Positions 55,106 to 64,000 of a DNA stretch of 64,000 bases are shown here, in pieces. The stretch comes from Roridomyces roridus (Eukaryota > Basidiomycota > Agaricomycetes > Agaricales > Mycenaceae). The stretch spans positions 682,001-746,000 of the forward strand of contig JARKIF010000004.1 in the NCBI GenBank assembly GCA_029378245.1, written 5' to 3'. A model generated the notes under the pieces. That model did not search any database. It was not told the origin of the DNA and saw only the letters and a list, made by a program, of their open reading frames with translations. Numbering within the stretch: the stretch's first letter is position 1; every line of letters begins with the position of its first letter. The position numbers and the translations under genes were made by a program.

Positions 55106-56242
55106 TTAAAGAAGGACACATACATTAATATTCAACTCGTTCCGGAATTGGCTTTTCCTGGTCCAAGAATATTTCCTCTCGAAAACAATGTTGGGGATGG
55201 AGGGGAAGGCGCCACGCAGTTTCTTTTTGGAAATCTTGCGTGAGCCGGCGACAACGACTTGCTGTAATTTGCATCCGGAGCGGGAGATGAGGAGAGTGAG
55301 TGAGCTGACGGGGTCCGCACCCAAGAGTCCACCGGAAATATGGAGGGTATGGAGGGCGGGGAGGGTGAACATGTCGAGGATCTGGCTGGAGATCTCTGCA
55401 TCCGGATAGTCCACCATGACGAGTGTTTCTAGGCGGGCAAGGTTGATGCCACCCTGCGGAGGTTCGCTTGTATCACTGTCGATTAGATTCAAGCGAACCA
55501 AATTGGCCGCGCCGTGGAGAAGAGGAAGGTAATCGGCTGGGCCCACCTCGTCGAATGTGAGGCTTGTTAATTGAGACATAGGGAGCCATGTCCCATGGTG
55601 AGCGTCGTCGAGCGTAACTGCCCGAAGCTGGGGAAAGTCACCGTAAGATGTCGTGGGGTGCGTATAATCGAAATCATCAACCGATAGAGACAGGCTTTCA
55701 AGGAGCGGGAATGGGCCCTCGATGAGAGCTCCCTCCGAGGACGCAATCTCCAATTCTGCGTGCTGCCAACGTTCGCGGTGCGACAGCATTGCTACCAGAG
55801 TGTAGTTTTGAGCTTGTTCTGCCACGGTCAGTTGGAGAGAAAGTGGATAACATCCAGACCTCTCCAGCCAAGTCTGGACGACCCGAGCCTGCTCGGCCTC
55901 ACTGTCAACGTAGGAGGTGGAGATGGCTCTCCAGAGCCTCGGGGTGGCCAAGGCTATCTCGCGCCACGTGCGACAGATATGCGTGAGGGATGGCGGCGAA
56001 TCAAGTCCCGTCAACGGTGGACAATCGGGATATGGCGGCAGGCAATGGATGAAGATTTCGGACGCGATTTCGTTGGGAAGGGTGAGGACAGGGTACTTGT
56101 ACGCGTCCAGTCGTCGTTGGAAGGATGCTTGTTCCAGCTGCAGCACGCGAATCCGTGCTTGGAGCTCGCGAATTTCTGCGTCTATTGCGCCAACGCGAGC
56201 ACGATCCGCAGCTCGAGCGGTCGTTGGATATGGCTGGGACAT
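55106..56242 (-). CDS. F-box-like protein FB20
   Basis: Intact frame of 378 residues: coiled coil (DAEIRELQARIRVLQLEQ), F-box (LTLPNEIASEIFIHCLPPYP ... ICRTWREIALATPRLW), leucine-rich tail (LERSGCYPLSLQLT, EGPFPLLESLSLSVD, LARLETLVMVDYPDAE, RSGCKLQQVVVAGSRKIS). The start MSQPYPTTARAADRAR and the upstream DNA differ from the FB1-FB17 group: the shared leader signature is absent. FB14 is its closest relative by body and 3' flank, so FB14 combines an FB20-type body with the common leader. The last codons (NINVCVLL) may read into a retained 3' intron. Confidence 0.88.
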   Translation of the reverse strand: MSQPYPTTARAADRARVGAIDAEIRELQARIRVLQLEQASFQRRLDAYKYPVLTLPNEIASEIFIHCLPPYPDCPPLTGLDSPPSLTHICRTWREIALATPRLWRAISTSYVDSEAEQARVVQTWLERSGCYPLSLQLTVAEQAQNYTLVAMLSHRERWQHAELEIASSEGALIEGPFPLLESLSLSVDDFDYTHPTTSYGDFPQLRAVTLDDAHHGTWLPMSQLTSLTFDEVGPADYLPLLHGAANLVRLNLIDSDTSEPPQGGINLARLETLVMVDYPDAEISSQILDMFTLPALHTLHISGGLLGADPVSSLTLLISRSGCKLQQVVVAGSRKISKKKLRGAFPSIPNIVFERKYSWTRKSQFRNELNINVCVLL

Positions 56243-56686
56243 TCAGCTTTCAAAGGCGAACGTGAGTGACGCGGGAGGGCTTTAAAGCGTAGTAAACTTT
56301 ACCACTTTGGGTTGGTGGTCGGGACCAAGTGGTAAGTCGGGAGTCGGGACGGTGATGCGTCAATTGCATCCGAAGGCTGTCTCTGCCTCGTTCTTTGGCT
56401 TTCTGCTTGTGGTCGAGGTCTTGAACGCGTTTGTCGTCGTTTCTAGGCCTCTCTATGCTTCGTCCCAGTCTCGGCTAAAGAAGGCATCCGACCCAAATTC
56501 GACCTTCATCAGTCTAACGAAGGGTCCAACGAACAGTAACTTTGCAGCTACTCCTTTGTGTTTTCGGCTCTACTGTTCGCTGGGCAATGAACACTCTCGC
56601 TCGATCGTGCGATACAGAAGTGCGCAGTTGTTGCCGACACACGGTACGCCGTTCTTATTATAACTGTGCTTTCTCAGTGAGCTCAC
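56243..56686. other. Divergent promoter region of FB20 and the hydrolase
   Basis: Shared upstream DNA between two divergently transcribed genes. No repeat or RNA gene seen; open frames here have no protein character. Confidence 0.35.
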
Positions 56687-57942
56687 ATGGATTACACAGA
56701 GCACACAGTCAAGCTACCGGACGGTATCGAGATCCTCTACACTGATTCGGGAGCACCAGAAAGCTTTCCCTACACTACGCTCCTGTTACTTCACGGCAGT
56801 GCATTTTCCGGAGGTCAGAGATGTTCTCTCACTCTGCATTGAATTCCCATGAAACTCATGTCCAGATTCCATGGTCGGATTGCACCAATACGCCCACAAG
56901 AACGATATGCGCGTCGTTCTCTGGAATCGTCGAGGCTACCGCGGCTCGACGGGGTACACCGACTCGGAAATCGAAGACCTCAAAACTGGACGAAGGGTTT
57001 TCCAAGATCGGCTCGCTCTACAGCTTGCCTGGTTTTTTAGGCATTTCATGTACCAGGAAAATATCCCAAAGGTGTCAACGGACCGGAAAGTCGGAGGGTT
57101 CATTCTCGGGGGATGGAGTTTTGGGAATACCGCTAGTCTGTCGTTGTTCGGGGATCCCGGTGTGCTGCCCAGGGATTTGTATGACTACATCGAGCCGTAT
57201 GTTTTGAGTCTCGTTTTGTATGGTACGTCCTCGTCTCAATTTCTTTTGATTTACAACTTTAACGTCGCTGCAGATCCACCATACACGGCGCTGGGACTTT
57301 TGCCCTTTCCCAATCAGGCTGAGGTGTACAATCCATGGACGGACCCCGACTGCCCGACAGCCGAAGCACGAGTGGAGAACTTTCAGCATTGGGTGAGCGC
57401 ATATCACGAGCACCCAGAGATATCGTCGGGGAAAATATCGTACACAAAGCGGCCTGAGAGGAGCACACTCGCGAGTTGGACGGAAGAGATGAAGGCCAGG
57501 TACATCGACGGCGAGGCTGCTTCGAGATGTGACATCCCAGCGTACGCACTTCATGCCTTTTGCATGAACAATCGCTCGATACAAATGCAGATTCGCACCG
57601 ACGACGCAAGCGATGTTCAAGGACCAAACCTTCCACGCGTTATTCGATCCCAAAATCGTGTCGTCCTACTTTCCGGAAGTCAATGTGCTCTACATTAGCG
57701 GGGCCATGTCGTCGTACTTTTGCGTTTGGGCCTACTTGGAGACTTGCCGCATTTACGAGGAAGCAGTTGGGCTCGGGGAGAAGGTTCGACGGATTACTTT
57801 CAAGTCGGTTGAAGGAGGAAATCGTTTTGTGAGCTCTCTGCTATTTGCTCGGCGAGTTTCTGATAGATTGAAGATGCACTACGAACTGCCCGAGTTGTTC
57901 TTGCGGGTGATTCTTGAAGGGTGTACTAAGCAGGATGGTTGA
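56687..57942 (+). CDS. Alpha/beta hydrolase fold protein
   Basis: Four exons, 56687-56813, 56866-57222, 57274-57541 and 57591-57942, summing to 1,104 nt (367 residues), all GT-AG. Start MDYTEHTVKLPDGIEILYTD, the oxyanion-hole segment LLLLHGSAFSG, a strand/loop VVLWNRRGYRGSTGYTD and the nucleophile elbow GGWSFGN (GxSxG) are clear. The C-terminal third has VNVLYISGAMSSYFCVWAY, where the acid may lie, and ends before the catalytic His is certain (a candidate is absent near GGNRFV, where family members have a GGNHF-type motif with His). If Arg replaces His, catalysis would be affected. Esterase or epoxide hydrolase-like; substrate unknown. Confidence 0.85.
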
Positions 57943-58047
57943 AGAACAAGAACAAATTTGTCATTTTCTGCAGTGTAGGCAAAGTAGTCTAAGACTATCA
58001 ATGTCAACGAAAGACGAACACGTTAGTGGGTTCACACACCTCTTCGT

Positions 58048-59205
58048 CTAGCTAATCTCGACGTCCTCGTCATCCATCTTCCAAGAAGGATGAAAACTAA
58101 ACTCTATCTCCGGAAAAGCCTCGCGGTACCAATGCTCCGCCTGCCCCATCCGCCCAGTAAGCAAAATTTTCCGTGGCTGGCATCCCGACTTGCGAAGGAA
58201 AGATCTCAGCAATTCGGTAGGCAACCGCTGCAGGTCGGCGGCACTGAAGAACCTTTCAGGGACTTGGAGAGAGTCGAGTCCCGGGACGAAGAATGCTGAA
58301 AAAAGCCGAGTCAAGACTTCGCCTCTGCTATGCTCAGATCCTATGGCTAGCGCCTCCAGGCTGGGAAGCGTGATATCCAGCGCAGTCTCCGTGTCTTGTT
58401 CTGCTGCATCCCCGCCGGTGAGAATCAACGTCAAGTGCACTAGATTCGTCGTTTGTTGGAGGATGGGGATTGAGTTGTCTGCGGTCATGTCTCGCAGCGT
58501 CAAGGACGTCAATTGAGGCCACGGCAGCCAATCCACGGTGCCGGGAAAGGAAGTCAGGGAGACGGCCTCAAGTCGAGGATATTCGCAAACGATGCCGGTG
58601 GGAAGAGGCAAATTCTTGTATTCGAGGTGCAAGGAGAGGCTGCGGAGCAGCGGCATCGATCCTTTGAGGAAAGAAACATGACTGTTCGCGAGAGCCAACT
58701 TCAAATACTCCAACCGCTCGCGACGAAGGAGGATGGGTTCAGAGTTGAAGCCAAACAACCAGGTGCTGACGACGCTGGGCTTGATCTCGATGGACAAGGG
58801 ACAGCCTCCGGCGCGGTCCATCCAAGACTCTAGGACGCGCGTTTGTCGTTCATGGCTGGCGTCTCCGAAATAACCAAGCGGGATGGCACGCCAGAGATAA
58901 GGCATGGCGAGGGTCATCTCGCGCCAATGTCTGCAGATATGCGTCAAGGACGTGGGCGATAAAGAGCTTGTCAGGGGTGGACAGTCGGGATATGGTGGCA
59001 AGGTGTAAACGAAGATCTTGGACACGATTTCGTGAGGCAGGGTGAGGACGGGGTATGTGTATGTATCCAGTCGTTTCTGTTGGAGTTCTCTCGCTTTCTG
59101 CAGAAGGTGGATGCGTTCTCTGAGCTCGTGAATCTCGGTATCGAGTTGGACGATGAGCGCTCGATCGGCGGCTCTGCTGGCCTTGCCAATATCTGTGTGG
59201 TCCAT
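58048..59205 (-). CDS. F-box-like protein FB21 (diverged)
   Basis: Intact frame of 385 residues: MDHTDIGKASRAADRALIVQ, coiled coil (DTEIHELRERIHLLQKAREL), F-box (LTLPHEIVSKIFVYTLPPYP ... ICRHWREMTLAMPYLW), leucine-rich tail (MDRAGGCPLSIEIK, GSMPLLRSLSLHLE, RKSGCQPRKILLTGRM) and an acidic end (DDEDVEIS). It lies well away from the main clade in sequence and, like FB20, lacks the TATGCAACTGTGTG leader. It could represent an older, more stable member. Confidence 0.9.
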   Translation of the reverse strand: MDHTDIGKASRAADRALIVQLDTEIHELRERIHLLQKARELQQKRLDTYTYPVLTLPHEIVSKIFVYTLPPYPDCPPLTSSLSPTSLTHICRHWREMTLAMPYLWRAIPLGYFGDASHERQTRVLESWMDRAGGCPLSIEIKPSVVSTWLFGFNSEPILLRRERLEYLKLALANSHVSFLKGSMPLLRSLSLHLEYKNLPLPTGIVCEYPRLEAVSLTSFPGTVDWLPWPQLTSLTLRDMTADNSIPILQQTTNLVHLTLILTGGDAAEQDTETALDITLPSLEALAIGSEHSRGEVLTRLFSAFFVPGLDSLQVPERFFSAADLQRLPTELLRSFLRKSGCQPRKILLTGRMGQAEHWYREAFPEIEFSFHPSWKMDDEDVEIS

Positions 59206-59481
59206 GAAAATCTTTGGAAGCGTTACATGATTTGCGGGACAAGAAACAGGATTTTACTTGCAATTCGGTGGTCTGTCTGGGCAGGTTGAAGGTTCTGATC
59301 AAGTGGCGAACAAACAAACACCGCCATCAACCAAGAACTTTGTAAGAACTTGTCACTGCGACCCTTGTTCCCGATAATTCCGCCCTCGAGCCCTGGTTTC
59401 AAGTTTGAACGTCCGCCAAAATCAGTGCTTCAAAGGTAATTGTTTACAGATGTTCTACGAGACGCCGCCAATTTTTAGTAC

Positions 59482-60681
59482 TCAGTACTCATCGTCACTG
59501 ATATCACAGCAGGCGCAGCACCCGTACGAGGGCTCCACCCACGGCTCAACGAGCAGCTCCTCCACGTTCGGGTAAGCCTTCTTGTACACCTCTGCTGCCT
59601 TGCGCGCATCGCGAAGCTTGAGACGCCCAGTATACCCAGGAGGGCACATCGCAGATAGCGTGCCCACGGGATTCCCATAACCCAGAAGCGACTCGCTCAC
59701 GTCGAAGATCTCGAGCGCTGGGAGAGCCTTGGCCAACGCTTTGGCGAGCCTGAGCCTGTCCTTGGTCGAGTGGAGGGCAAGTGACTTGAGGTTATGACGA
59801 GGGGGAATGGGCGAGACGTTTTTCGTGCGGTGCCGGCGGTCCCCAGCCATGACCGTGAGCGAGCACTCTCCCAGCGCTCCAGCACTGCGCAAGACGTGAG
59901 CCGCATCGTGTTCTTCCAGGTATCCACTGAAGACGGTAATCTGCGACCAGGGAAGAATGCCCTTGAAGGTATTGAAATTTGGCTCGGGCTTGAGCCCCAA
60001 TTTCCGCAGGTTCGGCGTCTGGAGGGCAAAGTTACGGAGAGGAGAGACCTGGGTCCCGTCGCTGCCCCAGGCCCAGCTCACATCCAAATCCAAATCGCGG
60101 ATCATGGGGAAAGAGCCTGCGATGCGATGGAGGTGCTGGTAGGGAAGTGAGAGCGTCATATCCTGCCACCGCTCCGAGTGACGCACAAGAGCGTCAAATA
60201 GCGCAGCCGCGACAACGGGGAGCTCGATCGTCGAACACGCGAGCTCGACGGAAAGGAGGCAATTTTTTGACCGTTCCAACCACTCCACCAGCAAGCATTG
60301 TCTGCGGGCAGACTTCGCGGGCGTATCGCGCCAGCCCATTTGTAATTTGAAGGTGCTCCACAGCTCAGGTGTCGCTAATGCCACGTCGTGCCACTGGCGG
60401 TAAACCTGCAGCAAGAGAGCCGGCGAGGAAGGTCCGCCGAAAGAGGTGCGCTCGGGGTACGATGGCAGGAACTGCACGAAGATTTCGGAGGTGATCTCGG
60501 ATGGCAAGGACAGGACGGGGTATTTGTAGTTTGTGAGCGCTTGGTGGAGGGCGACGCGCTCAAGGCGAATCGAGCCAGTCAGAGGGAGCTGCGTAGCTAG
60601 CTGAGCCAGTCTGGCTCGTGCGACGGCAGGGACAAATTTGGAAGAGGTGGACATCCTAGTATGGATGATTTGTGAGTGCAT
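59482..60681 (-). CDS. F-box-like protein FB22 (most diverged)
   Basis: Intact frame of 399 residues from ATG 60681, or 390 from ATG 60654 (MSTSSKFVPAVARARL). Short helical N-terminus, F-box (LSLPSEITSEIFVQFLPSYP ... QVYRQWHDVALATPELW), tail with LERSKNCLLSVELA, SFPMIRDLDLDVSW and LPWSQITVF, and a cysteine-rich acidic end (YGCCACCDISDDEY). It marks the right edge of the F-box array. Confidence 0.88.
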   Translation of the reverse strand: MHSQIIHTRMSTSSKFVPAVARARLAQLATQLPLTGSIRLERVALHQALTNYKYPVLSLPSEITSEIFVQFLPSYPERTSFGGPSSPALLLQVYRQWHDVALATPELWSTFKLQMGWRDTPAKSARRQCLLVEWLERSKNCLLSVELACSTIELPVVAAALFDALVRHSERWQDMTLSLPYQHLHRIAGSFPMIRDLDLDVSWAWGSDGTQVSPLRNFALQTPNLRKLGLKPEPNFNTFKGILPWSQITVFSGYLEEHDAAHVLRSAGALGECSLTVMAGDRRHRTKNVSPIPPRHNLKSLALHSTKDRLRLAKALAKALPALEIFDVSESLLGYGNPVGTLSAMCPPGYTGRLKLRDARKAAEVYKKAYPNVEELLVEPWVEPSYGCCACCDISDDEY

Positions 60682-61099
60682 GACGCAGATGTCGGCGTCG
60701 CGTACCGTTTAAGAGATAGGTTTTTGGGCAGCAAGGTCTTGGGTGCGCGAATACGCGGATGATAAGAGTAGGAGTGACTAGAAATCGAGTCGAAGGCAAA
60801 TTTAAAGGAGCGTTGTGTTTGCATCTGCTTCCACTCTCCCCTGAGTAACCGAGTCAAAGACCGAGTCAGAGAGACGGTGACTCGGACGCACATTGGTAAA
60901 ACGGCCGGGCCTTGGGCTGATATGAATTTGTAAGCTGCGCCCTCCTGGCTTGGCTTGAGACGAGGGGAAAACTTGAGCATTTGAGCAAGAGGAGCACTGA
61001 TAGCCACATACCAGACGACCGAAGCCTTCCCAAAAACTCGTCAAATACTACTCCCGCACCCCACGCCCTGATCGCCTGGACTTTGCAGGCTGATGTCCG
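60682..61099. other. FB22 upstream region
   Basis: Holds the promoter of FB22. Short direct repeats GAGTCAAAGACCGAGTCAGAG near 60850 resemble a duplicated operator-like motif. Nothing else recognised. Confidence 0.3.
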
Positions 61100-61850
61100 G
61101 TGTGGATTCTAGACTTCGCCTCCTACGAGCCCGCGATCCACCCTCCCACCTGTGGAATCGTAAGTACATGCGTACACGGTGGAGAGAAATGGCACTTGCC
61201 GGTGAATAGGATTGGGAAGAATCAAGATAAGGATAAGCCATATGCTCGTCCCTTGTGCTCCCCGTATCCCTGCGATCCCCAATAACGCAATCTCAGAGCT
61301 GGTGTCGAAACCGAGACCGAACATGAGCCCGAGCAGGAGCATCTTCCACGGGCGATCCACCACTTTGGATAGTTTTCGAAAAACGGTGGTCATTGAGCCA
61401 GTAGGCTCGACGGCGATGTCATCCACATCGGCCTTGTCACCGGTAGACGCGCTCCCCGCCACCCGCTACGCAACCAGCAGCTCCCGAAGCCTAGGCACAA
61501 GGGTATAGAATACCCACCCGTTCCCGACTGACAGCAGCAACAAGAACGCAGCGGAAACACTGGTCCCAATGATACCGCCCACGCGCTGAAAACCGCCGAA
61601 GCGCTCCCGCCGCGACGACGATGCTCGTAATGACCACAATCGTCGAGTGCCCGAGGCTGAAGAAAGTGCCGACGGTCACAGATTGCTGCCCCGAGGTGAT
61701 CAGACACCTTGTTGTTACGCTGATGTGCTCGGCGTCAAGGGCGTGGCGAAGGCCAAAAGTGTATGAGAGGACCGCTGAGCCTATGACTATCAGGAAGTAG
61801 TGGACGATAGGCCGACTCTAGGCTCTGCGGGCGGCCCAAGCGCGCTTACA
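61100..61850 (-). pseudogene. Remnant of a nickel/cobalt transporter (NiCoT family)
   Basis: Minus-strand frames carry the family signatures in the right order but in different frames: [16 protein letters not shown] (the helix II metal-binding motif, usually HAVDADH), [32 protein letters not shown], then LMFGLGFDTSSEIALLG. The changes of frame near 61590 and 61210 do not fit introns, the N-terminus is absent or unresolved and the C-terminal helices are lost. It is a decayed high-affinity Ni2+/Co2+ uptake gene. Confidence 0.7.
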
Positions 61851-61982
61851 TATCAAACGCGGCTGAATCCTGAGGATGGGGTGTCAAAGATATATACGAA
61901 CGGCGCAGTGAGGGAAACCCGATGTGGGTAAAATGTCGACCTAGACGATGCTAGTCCGAGAGTCCCGTCGATGCGCGGGATC

Positions 61983-62251
61983 TAGATAATACGATCCGTA
62001 TTAGCTTCGTTCGCAGATGGGCAGAACCAATGTATTCAAGTACCTAGATAATACGATCCGTATTACTAGGTGGGCATAAGTACTCAATAAGAGAAAGTAA
62101 ATATAAGAGACGTACGCTTCGTTCGCAGATGGGCAGAACGAAGCGCCGGAAATGTAAGTAGCATGTATATAAGGAACCGGAATAAAATGACCCGCCATCA
62201 CGCGCGCATGCGCTCCTCCGCTGCACACTTGCCTAACCTGGAATTCTAACA
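61983..62251 (-). repeat. 3' LTR of a second Copia element (outer edge unclear)
   Basis: Inner edge at 62251 (...AATTCTAACA followed by CTCCCCCTCAAG, the polypurine tract on the minus strand). A 21-bp unit TAGATAATACGATCCGTATTA at 61983 and 62045 and a 24-bp unit (GCTTCGTTCGCAGATGGG...) at 62004 and 62116 are each repeated, so a second, internally deleted LTR fragment may abut the first. The target duplication cannot be seen because the other end is outside the window. Confidence 0.65.
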
Positions 62252-62258
62252 CTCCCCC

Positions 62259-64000
62259 TCAAGTCGCACGGAGGCCCAAGAGGTGGCGGAAGTATTCCAC
62301 CTTCGCTCGGGGAAGGGCCTTGGTGAAAATGTCCGCGGCTTGCTCGTTGGTGTTGACGTAGGAGAGGGATGCCGTGCCGTCTTCGATGGCCTCGTGTACG
62401 TAGCGATACCGAATGTCGATATGCTTCGTCCGCGCGTTCATGAGCCCGCTGTTCACGAGAGCAATGGTGCTCTGGTTGTCGCAGAACACGGTCGTCGGCG
62501 CAGTGAGGAGGTCGTCAAGCTCGGAGATGAGCCTGCGAAGCCAAACGAGTTCGCGAGTAGCGTCGGCGGCGGCGATGTATTCGGCCTCGGTGGACGAAAG
62601 GGCGATGAGTGGCTGCTTGCGCGATGACCAAGCGATGGCAGCGCCGTCGAAGACGAAGGCGAGGCCGGAGATGGAGTGGCGGTGGGGTTGTGAGGCGTGG
62701 TCGGCGTCCGAGTAAGTAACGAGACCTGTATTGTCAGTGCCGAATGTTAGCACCAGGTCTTTGGTACCGATGAGGTATCGCAGGACGCGTTTCGCAGCCT
62801 CCCAGTGGATGGCGCGAGGTGTAGCCATGAAACGGGAGAGGGTGGACGTGGCGAATGCGATGTCGAAGCGAGTGCCGATGGCCGCGTAGATGAGCGACCC
62901 GATGAGCTGCGGGTACGGTACGTCGATGGACGCCTCGTTCGCGCTCTCGGTAAAGATGTCGGCGTGGGGGTCGAGTGGAATAGTGAGTGGGTGGGCATCC
63001 TTCATGTTGAAGCGCTCGGCGAGAGTGTCGATATACGCCGCTTGCGACATGGTGATGGTGCGTGCTGCTCGGTCGCGACGAATCTCGAATCCGAGAAGCC
63101 AGCGTACAGGGCCGAGGTCGGTGATCTTGTACCTCGCCCCAATCTCGCGTTTGAGACCCGCACACGCCCGCTTCGAGTTGGAGAGGAGGATGGAATCATC
63201 GACATGAATGCCGACGATAATTCCGATGCTGTCTGCGAATAGATAGAAAACGCATGGGTCGGCTGCGCACCTCGTGAATCCCAACTGGTCCACCAACAAC
63301 TCCTTCACCTTCTTGTACCACTGCCTCCCCGCCTGCTTCAGCCCGTAAATTGCCTTTTTGAGTTGGCACACGAGATCCTCCTGGCCGGCACGCTCGAATC
63401 CCGGTGGCTGCCGCATGAAGATCTTCTCATCGAGGTCGGCGTTGATGTACGCGCTGGAGAAGTCGATATTCTCGGCCTCGAGATCGTGCTTGGCTGCGAG
63501 TGCGAGTAGGAAGCGGAAAGAGGTTTGTGACATGGTGGGAGCGGCCGTTTGATTGAAGTCGACGCCATGGACTTGATGGTTGCCGCCAGCGACGAGACGG
63601 GTCTTGTGCTCCTTGACGAGGTTGTCCTCATCGCGTTTGCGACGTAGGACGAAAGAGGAAGGAAGGACGTTAGCGCCTGGCGGGCGCTTGGTAAGCTCCC
63701 ACGTGCCACGTGCCTCCAATTTCCGTACTTCTTCTTCCATCGCCTTCTTCCACTCTTCACTCTCGCTTCCACTCTTCGCCTCGCGTACAGTCGGCGCATC
63801 ACCTGGCATTGTAGCCTGCGCCGTCAACTCGTCTACTCCGGGCAAACCAGCCATCATGGCGACGGCTTCACCAAACCAATCTGCGACAGCAATATTCGCG
63901 ACTGGTGTGTCTGGGATGACGCTCGGAGGGATTTTGGATTGAGCTTCGCCTTTACCGGCAGCGATGTCCTTGAGCCATTGGCTCGGCTTGCGTACACGCT
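62259..64000 (-). CDS. pol: Copia pol, C-terminal part (RT and RNase H), runs off the window
   Basis: Open from the right edge to TGA at 62259, at least 580 codons. Reverse transcriptase: KTRLVAGGNHQVHGVDF, NIDFSSAYINADL, KAIYGLKQAGRQWYKK and IVGIHVDDSILLS (YVDD box). RNase H: YSDADHASQPHRHSISGLAF, STEAEYIAAADATRE, FCDNQSTIALVN and [17 protein letters not shown]. No stop or frameshift seen, so this is likely a young copy. It belongs to a different Copia lineage from the element at 7667-12703, with unrelated LTR sequence. Confidence 0.93.
   Translation of the reverse strand, partial: RVRKPSQWLKDIAAGKGEAQSKIPPSVIPDTPVANIAVADWFGEAVAMMAGLPGVDELTAQATMPGDAPTVREAKSGSESEEWKKAMEEEVRKLEARGTWELTKRPPGANVLPSSFVLRRKRDEDNLVKEHKTRLVAGGNHQVHGVDFNQTAAPTMSQTSFRFLLALAAKHDLEAENIDFSSAYINADLDEKIFMRQPPGFERAGQEDLVCQLKKAIYGLKQAGRQWYKKVKELLVDQLGFTRCAADPCVFYLFADSIGIIVGIHVDDSILLSNSKRACAGLKREIGARYKITDLGPVRWLLGFEIRRDRAARTITMSQAAYIDTLAERFNMKDAHPLTIPLDPHADIFTESANEASIDVPYPQLIGSLIYAAIGTRFDIAFATSTLSRFMATPRAIHWEAAKRVLRYLIGTKDLVLTFGTDNTGLVTYSDADHASQPHRHSISGLAFVFDGAAIAWSSRKQPLIALSSTEAEYIAAADATRELVWLRRLISELDDLLTAPTTVFCDNQSTIALVNSGLMNARTKHIDIRYRYVHEAIEDGTASLSYVNTNEQAADIFTKALPRAKVEYFRHLLGLRAT

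Overview
The window is nuclear DNA of a mushroom-forming basidiomycete (Agaricomycetes). The evidence is spliceosomal introns of about 47-60 bp with CT(A)A(C/T) branch sites, Ty1/Copia elements, an alcohol acetyltransferase, a DUF6534-type membrane protein, a fungal tRNA ligase and a large lineage-specific family of F-box proteins. A Mycena-like fungus fits the F-box family (N-terminal coiled coil, then LPNEI...W F-box, then leucine-rich tail), but the genus is an inference.

Layout. About 22 F-box loci (called FB1-FB22 here) and one stub fill most of the window. All loci left of 20 kb (FB1-FB8) lie on the + strand and all loci right of 24 kb (FB9-FB22) lie on the - strand, so the array converges on a 4-kb centre (about 19.9-24.2 kb) that holds an alcohol acetyltransferase and a flavin monooxygenase, both on the - strand. 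Around this centre sits an indel-free inverted repeat of 3,071 bp (15517-18587 / 27614-30684) carrying FB6-FB7 and FB10-FB11. Older, diverged inverted blocks lie further out: FB1 with its flanks mirrors FB18 with its flanks, and a GH114 gene plus a tRNA-ligase fragment at the left edge mirrors the complete GH114/tRNA-ligase pair at 38.8-43.9 kb.

Single-copy genes on the right side are an O-acetylhomoserine sulfhydrylase (with a one-base frameshift), a DUF6534 membrane protein, tRNA ligase, GH114, an alpha/beta hydrolase and a decayed nickel transporter. Mobile DNA: a nearly intact 5,037-bp Copia element splitting FB4 (LTRs differ at one base), the end of a second Copia at the right edge, three MITE-like elements with about 8-bp target duplications (4737-4991, 15138-15421, 53859-54483) and a 2,079-bp TIR element (25445-27523). 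Each of the last four lies in or next to an F-box gene or its leader.

Most F-box genes share a leader exon, a 5'-UTR intron ending 2 nt before the ATG and a 3'-UTR intron. In seven of them the leader holds a short upstream ORF whose stop codon, after splicing, overlaps the F-box start codon (ATGA). About a third of the loci are broken by nonsense changes, small indels, internal deletions or transposon insertion, which points to fast birth-and-death evolution. F-box proteins normally serve as substrate receptors of SCF ubiquitin ligases; no substrate can be inferred from the sequence.
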